Positions 23,480-35,360 of a stretch of DNA of 64,000 nucleotides are shown piece after piece (positions within the stretch are counted from its first letter, which is position 1; each line of letters starts with the position of its first letter). Under the pieces are notes generated by a model. That model was not told the origin of the DNA. It saw only the letters and a program-made list of their open reading frames with translations, and searched no databases. Position numbers and translations under genes: made by a program. The stretch is from Ryuthela nishihirai (taxonomy: Eukaryota; Arthropoda; Arachnida; Araneae; Heptathelidae). The stretch is taken from positions 186,001 through 250,000 of the forward strand of contig JAWZYU010000128.1 of assembly GCA_038380435.1 (NCBI GenBank). The letters are read 5' to 3'.

Positions 23480-23740
23480 AACTAGGCATTGACGTTATAA
23501 TATACAGATATTATAGCTATGCATCAACATTATAAGATTCAGATATTATAACTATGCATCAACATTATAAGATACAGATATTATAACTATGTAGGTCCTG
23601 CCATCCTCTCAGACCTTCTACTATGGCATATAAACTGACAGGCTCCTGTCAGACCTCTGTGGCAAGCAGCTGCTTGAGGGGGTATTTATTTATTTATTTA
23701 TATCAACATTATAAGATACAGATATTAAAAAAAATATATT
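23480..23740 (+). repeat. ~36-bp minisatellite interrupted by SINE-B
   Basis: Short tandem units containing catcaacattataag and atacagatattataac recur four or five times. The array is split at about 23,593-23,700 by a 5'-truncated SINE-B and resumes after it. Confidence 0.75.
23593..23700 (+). mobile_element. 5'-truncated SINE-B
   Basis: Plus orientation, starting within the body at taggtcctgccatcctctc and ending in a (tatt)n-like tail. The tRNA head is missing. Confidence 0.88.
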
Positions 23741-23746
23741 CATTAT

Positions 23747-23922
23747 GAGGCCGTCTCTTGGCTAGCGCATTTGGTTCCTGATCAAAAAGGACCTATGTTC
23801 GAGCCCCAAGAAGGGAATGGATTTTTGTGCTGTCTTTCTGCTAAACTCCCTTCATTCTCACAAACTTCTAGTTCTTTGAATTAAAAGTTCCTCTGTGGAA
23901 AGAGCTGCTTGATGTTTTTTTA
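23747..23922 (+). mobile_element. Diverged SINE-B relative
   Basis: Plus orientation with gttcgagccccaagaaggg in the B-box position, a weak A box (cttggctagcgcatttgg) and a body ending ggaaagagctgcttgatg. It is much more diverged than the other SINE-B copies. Confidence 0.6.
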
Positions 23923-23924
23923 TG

Positions 23925-25520
23925 CATTATGATTCATAATAGTTTAAACCGCAAAATATAATTTGAAAAATTGCCCATAAAAATGAATGGCATGGCTGCA
24001 AGAGACCACGCAACTTTTCTCTATGAGTGTCTTGAATAAGGCAGAATTTATTCATTAAAGTAAATATTATTGAATTGTTGGCATCACATTAAAATAATAA
24101 GCAAGAAGCTAAACATTATAAAGATAAGTTTTTTCAAGTTGTAATTGCATTTGTATTGTTAATTCAATTTCTGTTCTATACAGAAATCATCTCCGGAGTT
24201 TCGAATTGGAAAAAATTGAATGTTGTGATTTGAAACGAATATTTACTTTAGGGAATTTATTGTAATCCTTTGACCGGTAGTTATTTATTGACACTGAAGT
24301 AGCATGCAAACCTCAAATAAATGTTATACATGTTTCAATAAAAGTATACCGATTATTATATGTAAATATATAATTATTTTTAATGTGTTATTTTTATATT
24401 ATTGTTGGAATTTAAAATGGATGAGCACAGAGCGTGGATTCAAGTAAAAATTGGTCGATGAAAATTACATACAATGCAATTTATTACAAAAGTAAGGATA
24501 AAATAATTTATAAGCAAAGTCAACCGATTTGAAACTCTATATTAATATAAAGATAAGCTTTCAGAAGAATCTATTAAATAATTAAATAACTCCGCACAAA
24601 ACTGCGACTAAGTGTGATGGTTTTTCAGAACTAATTCTTTTCATTCGTTGATCACCATGCACAAAACGACAATATTTTTCCTTCTTATACACCAGCTTAG
24701 CAATATAATCCACACCAATAAAGTAGTCAATCTCCAGCGCACACACTTAATATAAACATTTATTCGTTAAACTATCGTGCAGAGACTCTTAATTATGCCT
24801 CCTTTTGGATCTCACAACTTCACAACACTTCTATCTTTCTTATATTTCAGATCGGTTCTATGTTCTAAATTCGTTGGTTAATTATTTCTCACGCACACAC
24901 AAGTTCATGACACGCCCATCACAAACTCATTGCAGCACGTTCATCTGTCGTAACAATATTATATATAATATGTGTTTGCAATGAATATAAAGGTTATCTC
25001 CGATTTAAACATCAAATTATTGATGTGTAAACACGAAAATAATATATTTCAAAAACAAAACCCATATACAATGGATTCTTTTTACGTCTTTGAAGACACC
25101 ACCCGTTACAAAGTAATATCACGATGCAAAGTCGTTTATCGTAGAGTAAATATTCTTTTTACACTAAAAGTACTATAACAGCTATGCATTGTCGCTTTTC
25201 ATTCTTTGATGCAAGTTTTTTAATGGTAATTTCCTTGTTTGTAGTTTTCTCTATAACTATAAACCTCGCTTTCAATTTTATTGATAACGTCTATTACGCT
25301 TCCACATCAAATCACTTAACGTGCTTCAACATACTCCAAAGCTGAGGCATACGCGACATAATAGACTTCTCTTCGTTCCCACTGTTATCATAAAACTTTT
25401 CTCATTTTTTCTATCCAGGGATTTATGCATAAACTGTAATAAGCAAAGTATTTCAATAACCTGTGTTTTCATAACCATAATAATAACTAACATAGTTTAG
25501 TAAATTATAAGCATATAATT
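23925..25520. other. AT-rich stretch without recognisable gene
   Basis: No repeats or domains recognised. Only short open frames occur, such as 24,972-25,178 and a 32-codon frame near 24,657, with no supporting evidence. Confidence 0.55.
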
Positions 25521-25530
25521 AATTTCAATG

Positions 25531-25921
25531 TTGGGTTGTTGGGTTGTTTTACCTCTGAGCGGCACTTTTTTGCACACCATGGGCTAAAAAACCAGGTCAC
25601 ATGGACCTTGAAGGCTCAGAGAATGTTGGGGGAGGGGACCCACTGGAACAGCTGTTGGGAGACATATGGTAGCCTCCCGTCAAGGTCATCCAGCGTGTTG
25701 TTTAACGTGCACAGGGTATGGCTCTCCCACACACGGGGCCACGGCTTAACGTCCCATCCGACGGACGGCGGCCTTTCCAAGCCCATCGGTGTACCCTACT
25801 GACCGTGGGCAGGGCGGGGAATTTTGCGGAGATAAATCTCAACGCTGTCCCAGCTGGGACTCGAACCTGGGAACTACAGATTACGAGCTTGTCGCGCTAC
25901 CGACTGAGCCACCCCCGCCCC
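25531..25921 (-). mobile_element. SINE-A full-length copy
   Basis: Minus orientation with 11-bp target-site duplications taatttcaatg at 25,520-25,530 and 25,922-25,932. The head, B box and central block are intact, indicating a young copy. Confidence 0.93.
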
Positions 25922-25932
25922 TAATTTCAATG

Positions 25933-26359
25933 TAATTCTTCCATTTCAATATTCTTTTCTGAGCATTGGAATCTTGTGACTTGGATCTTTATTCCATCGG
26001 CAACAATGAATTCGCTATGAAGCTAGAAAATAAAGCAGAGAAAGCCTTTTCTTCATCTTTGAAGAGATCCTTTAATGTCCTGATGCCAAAGAGACAATTC
26101 AACATTTCTGAATCCATCTCTCGACCTATCCCTGCGTACATTTGTTTCAACACTCAATTTCATGTGAATCTTCTGTATTTTCCACATTTGAAGCAAGCGG
26201 ATACCTCAACGAACCGACACCGACAACTTATTAAGTGTAATAGTGTTTTACAATACGATATTTTGAAATAAATGTATATTTAATTCATTAAAATGTAGCC
26301 TTTTCACTTCCTCAATGTATCTCAGGGTTGGATACATACTAGGATCTCTTCCGTTGAAG
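25933..26359. other. Stretch with an unsupported 101-codon frame
   Basis: An open frame at 25,966-26,271 encodes a hydrophilic sequence with no domain I recognise. It ends just before AT-rich DNA with aataaatgt. Coding status is undetermined and I do not call it a gene. Confidence 0.3.
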
Positions 26360-26576
26360 TACAGTCGCACAAAAAATATCCGAACACTATGGTTGATTAC
26401 AGAATTCAGGAAAAATATCTGGCAACTATTTTATTTAGAAATTAGTGATCTGGCAACCTTCGTGTACAGTACACGAAGGTTGTCAGATCACTAATTTCTA
26501 AAAAAATCGTTGCTTCATATTTTTCCTGAATTCTGTAATCAACCATAGTGTTCGGATATTTTTTTCAGCGACTGTA
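26360..26576. mobile_element. Palindromic mariner-type MITE (copy 2, most complete)
   Basis: TA-flanked element with termini cagtcgcacaaaaaatatcc and its near complement. The centre is an almost perfect palindrome (…ccttcgtgtacagtacacg…). The two arms are near-identical over their length, with no coding capacity. Confidence 0.88.
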
Positions 26577-27690
26577 CAACGCATTCTTGAATGCAGAACT
26601 ATTAGCTGTTTTGAACTCGGGTTTTATGATAGAAGCACAATTGTTATAATGCAATATAGAGGCAGAGAGGATATCACAGAAGGAATTTGGGGGAGGCACA
26701 TACAAGTCTGTGTGTAGCTACAAGGTTAGTAAAAGAGCGTATTAAAATGTTTAATCAAACAAATGTACAAATGGGGTAAAAAAAGTGTTATTGAATCTAA
26801 ATCGCATACAGCTACAGATAAAGACAAAGAATATTAATTCAACACGGGGTGGAAGAAGGAAAAAAAATTGAAAAATTGCGGACAAGAGATCAAGTATTTT
26901 AGGTATTGGAAAAGCCGAATTATGTTTAAAAAAGGTTAATATATTTCGATAGTTATTGACTGATAATATTCGAAGCTAGTGCACGTTGGAAAACTTCCAA
27001 AAGTTACACCACCATGTGGGAAAACCATGCACTGTTGGGCAGCCTACTTCAGGCCGCTGCCCATGCGCCCAACCATGAACGAGGAAATAATATTACCTTA
27101 ACGTCACCCGGAGCTACCCATGGCCAGCGGGTGACAGCTGAGCTAAAGGATTTACATTATCGTCTGTTCTTTCGTTACTTTCTTTGTACTTCGCTTGGTT
27201 AACCTTTCTCCTTAATACTATTTTAAACTGAAATAGTGTTTAGATTAAACTTTATGAGAAGTAAATAATCGTGTACTTTTTAAAAAGTAGCCACCCCTTT
27301 CTCCAGATCTCATCTTAGACATGAAAGTTTAATTTAATTAATTTTAATGTGTTTTTTTTAACAGACTGAAAATTTTCTCTAAAAAATAGGTCTTATTCAT
27401 TCTGTTTAAATCTTACTACAGCTATGGTCATTAATTTGCATGCAAATTTGCCGCCCCTAAAAAGTGCAACTTGTGGAACAATGCCGCCCCAGCTGCCGAC
27501 AAGCTGCAACTTCTTTGTTAAAACCCAACGCCGACAACTTCTTTGTTATCTTTCATACGCACTTTCAAATAACATAAAGTTTTCCCCAAAACAATGAATT
27601 GTCCTATAAATAATTTTATCATTTTTCAATATTGAGCTTTCAAAGATTTTTTAGGGGAAATGCTTTAGCACCCTCCCCAAGAATAGGCGC
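26577..27690. other. Intergenic stretch with no assigned features
   Basis: Mostly AT-rich. A moderately GC-rich patch at about 27,010-27,150 contains a 62-codon frame without recognisable domain. Nothing else is supported. Confidence 0.5.
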
Positions 27691-27696
27691 CTATAA

Positions 27697-27903
27697 CAGT
27701 CTGCCGAGTGGTTACAGTGCTTGGCTACTGACCTAAGGGACCTGGGTTCGAGCCCCGGGTAAGGCATGGCTGTTTGTGTTGGTTTTCTGCAGAGGTCTTG
27801 CCATCCTCTCAGACCTTGTACTATGCCATATAAACTGACAGGCTCCTGTCAGATCTCTGTGGCAAGCAGCTGCTTGAGGGGGTATTTATATATTTATTTA
27901 TTT
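27697..27903 (+). mobile_element. SINE-B full-length reference copy
   Basis: Plus orientation. The head tctgccgagtggttacag resembles the A box of class-II (Leu/Ser) tRNAs, followed by the B box gggttcgagccccgggt. The body includes catcctctcagaccttg, the palindromic ctgacaggctcctgtcag and gcaagcagctgcttg, and it ends in a TATTTA-rich tail. It directly abuts a LINE fragment. Confidence 0.9.
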
Positions 27904-27908
27904 GTTTT

Positions 27909-29260
27909 TTATGATAAAGGCATGTTTCCTTAGGATTTTATCAGAGCGATCATTATCCCTATCTTCAAAAAAGGTGATCGTAGTTCTTGTGTTAACTATA
28001 GGGGTATCAGCCTACTCTCTGTTCCAGGTAAAGTTCTCTGCAAGATTGTATTTAATAGAACGAAGAATCTGGTTGACAGGCAATTGCATAAAGACAATGT
28101 GGATTCAGAAGTGGTAGGGGATGTATAGGTCAGATATTTTCACTTTGGCAGATTCTTGAGAAATGCTTAGAGTTTCAGAAACCTTTGGTTGATAGCTTTG
28201 TTGATTTCAAAAAGGCTTTCGACACTCTGTTGATCGTCATAATTTGTGGTTGATTGTGTGATCATATGGTAAGTTAGTTAAATTAATGAAAGCTCTCTTG
28301 AGTTGGTAAGGCTTGCAGTAATTGGTTAGCATTACTTCTGGTGTTCGACAAGGGTGCATTTCGTCTCCTTTTCTCTTTAGTTTGGTTATTGATTATGTTA
28401 TGTGAAATTCACTGCAAGGAAAAGATTTTGGCGTTAAATGGTCTAGAGATGCGAACGTTTCTGATTTAGAATATGCTGATGATTTAGCCCTTTTGGCAAA
28501 TGATTTTGATGAGATGAACTCTTTCATTCGAGCTGTTGATGAGACTGGTAGTAGAGTAGGTTTGGTTATAAACATGGAGAACATTAAAGTGATGATAATT
28601 GGTCAGGCAGGCTGTGATTTAGTTATTCTGAATGGTTGCAGTCTTGAGCAGGTATCACAGTTTAATTATCTTGGGAGCTATGTAACAGATATTGGTGATG
28701 TGCGGCATGAAATAAACAGACGAATAGGGAATGCTGTCGGGACTTTTAAGAATCTATGGAGAGTGTGTAGAAATAGGCGTATACACCTAAAGACTAAAAT
28801 TAGACTGTATAATAGTTTGGTTCTTTCTAGGGTTAATTATGGTAGTGACTGTGGACGCTTTGTAAACAAAATAACAACTAGATGCTTTCGCAGTATTTTG
28901 GGCATTAGGAGGTTTAGCTTTGTAACTAATGATGAGGTTAGGCAAAGGAGTCGGCAACCTACTTTAAGCAGCATATTATGCAGAGAGAGACTCCGTTGGT
29001 TTGTCCATGTTGCCCGTATGGATAATTATAGATTAGTGAATAAGGTTATGAACAGTGTGACTAAAGGCCTCAGAAAGAGGGTGAGACCTAGGATGCGGTG
29101 GGCAGACAATGTCAAACAGGACCTTATTAGAATTGCTGTGTTGTGGCCAAATGCAACAGCTGTAGCTCAGGACAGATATGCTTGGAGAACTAAATTGCAC
29201 GTTTTGGTTGGACCTCCGTACCCCATGGCGGATTGAGGATGATGATGATGATTACAATTT
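27909..29260 (+). pseudogene. Non-LTR retrotransposon reverse transcriptase relic
   Basis: A broken RT domain. It starts with an IIPIFKKGD..NYRGISLL-like motif near 27,949 in one frame, then VDFKKAFDTL near 28,200, GVRQGC near 28,340, and YADD at 28,472-28,483. The longest open part (28,493-29,236, 247 residues) holds the thumb and C-terminal region with FNYLGSYVTD, RLRWFVHVARM and RMRWADNVKQDL motifs. This is typical of RTE/CR1-type elements. Frameshifts and at least one stop separate the segments, there is no endonuclease domain, and the 5' end is truncated. A gatgatgatgatgatt run just after the stop resembles the short 3' tails of RTE-type LINEs. Inactive. Confidence 0.85.
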
Positions 29261-29430
29261 GTTACATTTTTGTTGGAGATGGTGCAAATGGAGAGAAAGG
29301 GTTTTACGAATATGCAATTTCTAAATCACATAATAATGGTTCCACTGAAATATACTGCATATCTTAATCTATTATAGCATGAGTAACTAATATTCTGTTA
29401 TACCTAGGGTGTCCAGATTTCACTTAATAA

Positions 29431-29510
29431 AAACCAGGATATTTAAGTAAGCAATAAAAGCCAGGATATTTAAGCATAATAATATCAACCAGGACATTTA
29501 AGTAAATATC
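29431..29510 (+). repeat. Short ~27-bp direct repeats
   Basis: Three copies of a segment like accaggatatttaagtaa separated by a few bases lie just before the 32-bp minisatellite. Confidence 0.65.
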
Positions 29511-29672
29511 CAAACATTAGAAAGCTTAAACTAAAACAGTTTAGTTATGATTCCTATTTAAGTTTAATGAATTAGTGTCATTTTCCCTTGGAAGTTGTAA
29601 ACGCCCAGAAAAAAATTAACAAAGGCAGTTGTACAATCAGCAATAATCGTAACGTTTGGAATGGCCCCACGA

Positions 29673-30671
29673 AGGATTATTTTTAGGAGGTTGCTGAACC
29701 CAAATTTTTTTATTGGGGTAATGAATCAAAATTTTTTTAGTGGGTTTCTGAACCTAAGTTATTTTATGGGTGAGGGATGCTGAACCTAAGATCTTTTATG
29801 TGTAAGGGATGCTGAATCTACGTTCTTTTATGGGTGAGGGATGCTGAACCTAAGTTCTTTTATGGGTGAGGGATGCTGAACATAAGTTCTTTTATGGGTG
29901 AGGGATGCTGAACCTTAAGTTCTTTTATGGGTGAGGGATGTTGAACCTAAGTTCTTTTATGGGTGAGGGATGCTGAACCGAAGTTCTTTTATTTGTGAGG
30001 GATGCTGAACCGAAGTTCTTTTATGGGTGAGGGATGCTGAACCGAAGTTCTTCTATTTGTGAGGGATGCTGAACCTAAGTTTTTTTATGGGAGAGGGATG
30101 CTGAACCTAAGTTCTTTTATGGGTGAGGGATGCTGAACCTAAGTTCTTTTATTTGTGAGGGATGCTGAACCTAAATTCTTTTATGGGTAAGGGATGCTGA
30201 ACCTAAGTTCTTTTATGGGTGAGGGATGCTGAACCTAAGTTATTTTATGGGTGAGGGATGCTGAACCTAAGTTCTTTTATGGATGAGGGATGCTGAACCT
30301 ACGTTCTTTTATGGATGAGGGATGCTGAACCTACGTTCTTTTATGGATGAGGGATGCTGAACCGAAGTTCTTTTATTTTTGAGGGATGCTGAACCGAAGT
30401 TCTTTTATTTCTGAAGGACGCTGAACCTAAGTTCTTTTATGGGTGAGGGATGCTGAACCTAAGTTCTTTTATTAGTGAGGGATGTTGAACCTAAGTTCTT
30501 TTATGGGTGTGTGATGCTGAACCTAAGTTCTTTTATGGGTGAGGGATGCTGAACCTAAGTTCTTTTATGGGTGAGGGATGCTGAACCTAAGTTCCTTTAT
30601 GGGTGAGAATGCTGAACCTAAGTTCTTTTATGGGTGAGGAATGCGGAACTTAAGTTCTTTTATGGGTGATG
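29673..30671 (+). repeat. 32-bp minisatellite, about 30 units
   Basis: Tandem units centred on gggtgagggatgctgaacc repeat every 32 bp (for example 29,823 to 29,855). Variants include tttgtgaggg and ggatgaggg subtypes found in runs. Left-edge units are longer and more diverged, the interior is near-uniform, as expected from unequal exchange. No coding frame or transcript signal seen. Confidence 0.95.
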
Positions 30672-30697
30672 ATAACTACAAAGCATGAGGATAATAA

Positions 30698-31855
30698 CAA
30701 AGCACAGATATTCGCTCCATGCACAGTGCCAGCCAAAGTCGCACCTCCATTGTTTCCCGCAGCTGAAGGTCACATTCTCATCAACTGGTTGCGTTCTAGT
30801 GACAATCTGAAGAGTAGTTTCTAGAAATAAGATGCAGTCAGTAAAATGGCTTTTCGACTCTAAAATTTTTCACTGAGAACAAATATTTGTTTCAATTCAC
30901 GAAACTGAATTCGGTTTCTTAGGAAAGTAATCAATTTATGCAATGAAATGAAAACAAAAATAAAATATCTATCAAACACTCCTTCTCAGAGAAGTCTGAC
31001 AGGAAACTTTCAGTATAATACGCTATAGACAAAATTTGTGAGGAAGGCGAGACCGCAGCAGAAAGACACATCTGTACATAGGGTACGAATTTTTTCAGGT
31101 TAAGAATAACTCTATTAGATGAATAATTAACGGGAAAAAAATTCTTGTTTTTTTCAATTTGTGTTAAAATTAAAATATTGAAATATTCAGATATAAGGTA
31201 ATAATTTTATTATTGACAGGCAGGCTCGTAATCTACTTAAGGGCAGGGGCTAAGGCTTGAGAGGATAATTAATTTTTAGAAAAGAACTCATAGCGGAATA
31301 TTTACAGAAGAATGATTTGCAAATCTTTTAAAAATTGGTGGAACTGAAAAAATTTAGATATAGATGCATAATTTTAATTCCCATGAAACATATTATTTCA
31401 CGTAATATAATAATAAATGATTTGAAAACAAATTAATACACAGAACATTTAACTTTTATAAGTTCCATCTTTATCAGATATTATTACATAATTATCCTAA
31501 AATTTCGGGTGGGGAGAGAGGGGGTCTTATTTTCCTAACAGCAAATTTGGGGGTAGTTAGTTCCTATATTGCACGACTGGCATGTTTGGAGCTCTGCAAT
31601 AAACAAATTATTAAATGAAAAATAATTCCTTTATGACAAGATAGTAAGAAACTTAACGTCTTTTATTCTAGATCAAAGGCTCTGAGGTGAGGCTACTGAT
31701 AATTGAAATAACAAAAGAAATTAATGATTCTTTTTATTTATGATACAAGTTCGCCATCGAAAGAACAATTTAAAATAAGCGCATTAATAAATAAAATAAA
31801 AATAAATACCTCCTCAAGCAGATGCTTGCCACAGAGGTCAGACAGGAGCCTGTCA
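30698..31855 (+). repeat. Large inverted repeat, left arm
   Basis: This ~1.16-kb arm is matched in reverse complement by 32,649-33,854, diverged by small indels and substitutions. The outer end is near cacagatattcgctcc; the inner end falls inside a SINE-B at its palindromic gacaggagcctgtc core. An old SINE-B relic lies at about 30,987-31,090. The outer end abuts the minisatellite. Confidence 0.92.
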
Positions 31856-32648
31856 GTGAAATACGCCATAATAGAGGGATCTGTGAGGAATCACAGATCC
31901 CTCAACAGATTTTTTGCCAACTGCACACGGTGTTCGGAAGTTGTCACCCTCCCAGGTACCGAACGCGCCCAAAGCTGCTTACCTTCGGTGATCGTACGGT
32001 ATTTTCAGATTCAAATTCATAGCATTTGTTATTTAATTATGAAAACATTTACTTCAACCAAGCCGTATTATTAAGAGTATTGGCCTACACAGTACGTAAC
32101 TATTTGATGAGGGGATTGAATTATAGATCAAAAGAAAAAATAGAAGATTTAGTTATCTGAATTTCTTTTTCTATTTGAGTTTACCTTACAATTTTATTCG
32201 TTTTCCTCTTCATGCTGCTGCAGCTCATTTGTTGTCGCGCTGTAATGCGACAACGAGAAAATATCTCCTCTTGACTACTACTCTAGATGCTGAAGTGTCG
32301 GTGGTTTGACTAAGCAAATAATGATGTGGTTAGAAGATGGAGACATCAACAACTTTTAACTAGCTTCTTGTGTAACGAGAGAGACAGGGACATACCCAGG
32401 GGCCCGGAATATTGTATTGTTTTGTGCGCACAAATTTGTATTGTTATCCACCCATTCTGTTTTCGGTGGTCCCTGATCTTAAGTTGGTACACGCTGACTG
32501 TCCCCCCCCCCCCCACACACACACACTCTGCCATGGTTACTGGCTTTAGGCATGGGCCATGCTCTTGTCCTTTTCCCTCCTCTATGCTTTAGTCATTTGC
32601 TCAATTCAATCAATTACTGAATTACTTTCCAATGTAATTCATAAATAA
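31856..32648. other. Spacer of the large inverted repeat
   Basis: 793 bp between the arms. It contains a 13-bp perfect hairpin (gagggatctgtga, 4-nt loop, 31,874-31,903) and a poly-C/(CA)n tract near 32,503-32,527. No convincing gene. Confidence 0.85.
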
Positions 32649-33854
32649 TGACAGGCTCCTGTCTGACCTCTGTGGCAAGCATCTGCTTGAGGAGGTATTT
32701 ATTTTTATTTTATTTATTAATGCGCTTATTTTAAATTGTTCTTTTGATGGCGAATTTGTATCATAAATAAAAAGTATCATTAATTTCTTTTGTTATTTCA
32801 ATTATCAGTAGCCTCATCTCAGAGCCTTTGATCGAGAATAAAAGACGTTAAGTTTCTTACAATCTTGTCACAAAGGAATTATTTTTCATTTAATAATTTG
32901 TTTATTGCAGAGCTCCAAACATGCCAGTCGTGCAATATAGGAACTAACTACCCCAAATTTGCTGTTAGGAAAATAAGACCCCCTCTCTCCCCACCCGAAA
33001 TTTTAGGATAATTATGTAATAATATCTGATAAAGATTGAACTTATAAAAGTTAAGTGTTCTGTGTATTAATTTGTTTTCAAACCATTTATTATTATATTA
33101 CGTGAAATTATATGTTTTCTGGGAATTAAAATTATGCATCTACATATATCTAAATTTTTTCAGTTCCACCAATTTTTAAAAGTTTGCAAACCATTCTTCC
33201 GGTAAATATTCCACTCTGAATTCTTTTCTAAAAATTAAATATTCCCTCCAGCAGTTGCAGTTGCCCTCAAGTAGATTACGAGCCTGTCGGGCTATCGACT
33301 AACCCTCTCGCCGAATGAAACAGTGGATATGCATATGTTATCGCATGTGAATAATAAAATTATTACCTAATACCTGAATATTTCAATTATTTTTATTTCA
33401 ACACAAAGTGAAAAAAAAATGTTTTTCCCGATAATTATTCATCTAATGGAGTTATTTTTAACCTAAAAAAAGTCGTACCCTGTGTCTTTCTGCTGCGGTC
33501 TCGCCTTCCTCACAAATTTTGTCTATAGCGTATTATACTGACAGGTTCCTGTCAGACTTCTCTGAGAAGGAGACGTTTGAGAGATAATTTATTTTTATTT
33601 TCATTTGATTGCATAAACTGATTATTTTCCTAAGAAACCGAATTCAGTTTCGTGAATTGAAACAAATATTTGTTCTCAGTGAGAAATTTTAGAGTCGAAA
33701 AGCCATTTTACTGACTGCATCTTATCTCTAGAAACTACCCTTCAGATTGTCACTAGAACGCCAGTAGTTGATGAGAATGTGACCTTCAGCTGCGGGAAAC
33801 AATGGAGGTGCGACTTTGGCTGGCATTGTGCATGGAGCGAATATCTGAGCTTTG
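32649..33854 (-). repeat. Large inverted repeat, right arm
   Basis: Reverse-complement partner of 30,698-31,855. It is slightly longer because of an insertion around 33,300-33,350 (near gatatgcatatgttatcgc). The inner edge begins at the same SINE-B palindrome as the other arm, and SINE-B relics lie at about 32,649-32,715 and 33,480-33,600. Confidence 0.92.
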
Positions 33855-34990
33855 CAGTGGTGAACAGCATGCATATTACCATTCTCTGTAACCCACCCTA
33901 ACCTTCAGGGTACTGCAGCAGTAAGCGGGGAGAGCCATACCTCTAGGGAATGCAATAAAACAGAACAAAAGGCTTAACTCCCATGTTTACTTTCATTCGA
34001 CAGCCAACGCTGCAAACTAAGCAAGTCGAAAAGAGACAAAAAAATAAAAGAACAAAATGAAATCAAACATCTTTTAAAAATATATTTGCTACGCAGAAAA
34101 CAGTACATAAAATTTAAAGCAATATCAGAACTATGAACTTTATTTTGAGTTTTTGGAAGAAACAATTTCTAGTGAACTTTTATTTCGTCAAGAGTGAATT
34201 ATGCTTGGAATAATTCCGTGATCAAACGGAAAAGCCAGCAATGGAATTATAAAGTGCTATCAATAGGTGTCGGCAGAGGGAGCTCGAAGGAAGGAGAGAG
34301 CAATTACCTCTCTTCTTGTAAAATTGATTGAAATATAAATTAATAATAAATAACACGTGTACTAAATAGTAATATTATTTTCTTACAAAATGTAGTATTG
34401 ATTTTTCTCTTTACGTTTCCTATGTTTTCGGAAGCATATCATTTATATTTATTAATATAAGAAAGCATTTTGGCATACATTTAAAAAAAAATAAGTATCT
34501 CATTTTTTCCGTTCTATTTTCAGACATCCTCATTTGCTTTGTTTTGTGATATATGCATGATTACTGTCTCTGCAACTGCTCTGATTAATGAAAGACTTGT
34601 GTCAAATATTTATATTTTGAAAAATTGATTTGCTTTCCCATTATCTGAAAAAAAAAAAGTTTTACTCCACTCTGAAATAATTTTACCCCCCCCGCCCTCC
34701 CCATAAAAAATTACACCGGAGCCATGCAAAAAAAACTGCTGCTGAAAAAAGCTTTAAAAATTAACATGATTAGATTCGAAAAATGAGATTTAATAAGCAG
34801 TTTCTAATTCTTATATTTTTCTGTTATCAGTAATTAACATTGGGTAGAGAAATCAAACTCTGGTGGAGGAGGGAGATTTAAATCAAAGTAAACAAGTATT
34901 TTATCTGCATTGAATTCAATCTTCCATCTCCGCCAAAAGTAAACTATGCTGCCTTCAGCAAGAATATTTCCGAACTAACTGCGAGGTCAA
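33855..34990. other. AT-rich stretch without recognisable feature
   Basis: No gene or repeat recognised. Poly-A, poly-T and a short poly-C tract near 34,687 occur. Confidence 0.5.
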
Positions 34991-34998
34991 ATTATATA

Positions 34999-35172
34999 AA
35001 AATAAATAAATATTCCCGTCAAGCAGCTGCTTGCCACAGAGATCTGACAGGAACCTGCCAGTTTTTACGCCATAGTAGAAGGTCTATGAGGAGGGCGAGA
35101 CCTCAGCAGGGAAGCAACACAAACACGCCTTACCCGAGGCTCGAACCCAGATCACCTTGTTAAGTAGCCAAG
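34999..35172 (-). mobile_element. SINE-B copy
   Basis: Minus orientation with the agcagctgcttgccacag body, a ggctcgaacccag B-box complement and a partial head (agtagccaag). Confidence 0.85.
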
Positions 35173-35214
35173 AAACATACTAATAAATTAATAATGTTGC
35201 CGAGATGTAAAAAA

Positions 35215-35360
35215 AAAAATAAATACCTCCTCAAGCAGCTGCTTGCCACAGAGGTCTGACAGGAGCCTGTCAGTTTATATGCCATAGTGCATCCATGCCT
35301 AATCCGGGGCTCGAACCCAGGTCCCTTAGCCAAGCGTGCTAACCACTGGACCACGGGACG
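35215..35360 (-). mobile_element. SINE-B copy with internal deletion
   Basis: Minus orientation, immediately downstream of another SINE-B. It has the tail and the complete head (ccaagcgtgctaaccactgg), but about 50 bp between the gccatagt and catccatgcc segments is missing. Confidence 0.87.

Noticed and set aside
24657..24755. 32-codon frame with a hydrophobic, signal-peptide-like start
   Set aside because: Too short and compositionally expected in AT-rich DNA; no cysteine pattern or supporting context.
25966..26271. 101-codon plus-strand frame as a gene
   Set aside because: No domain, no conserved copy and no convincing splice or promoter context; left as undetermined.
21780..30671. CRISPR-like array interpretation of the tandem repeats
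   Set aside because: Repeats are directly contiguous without unique spacers and the sequence is clearly eukaryotic.
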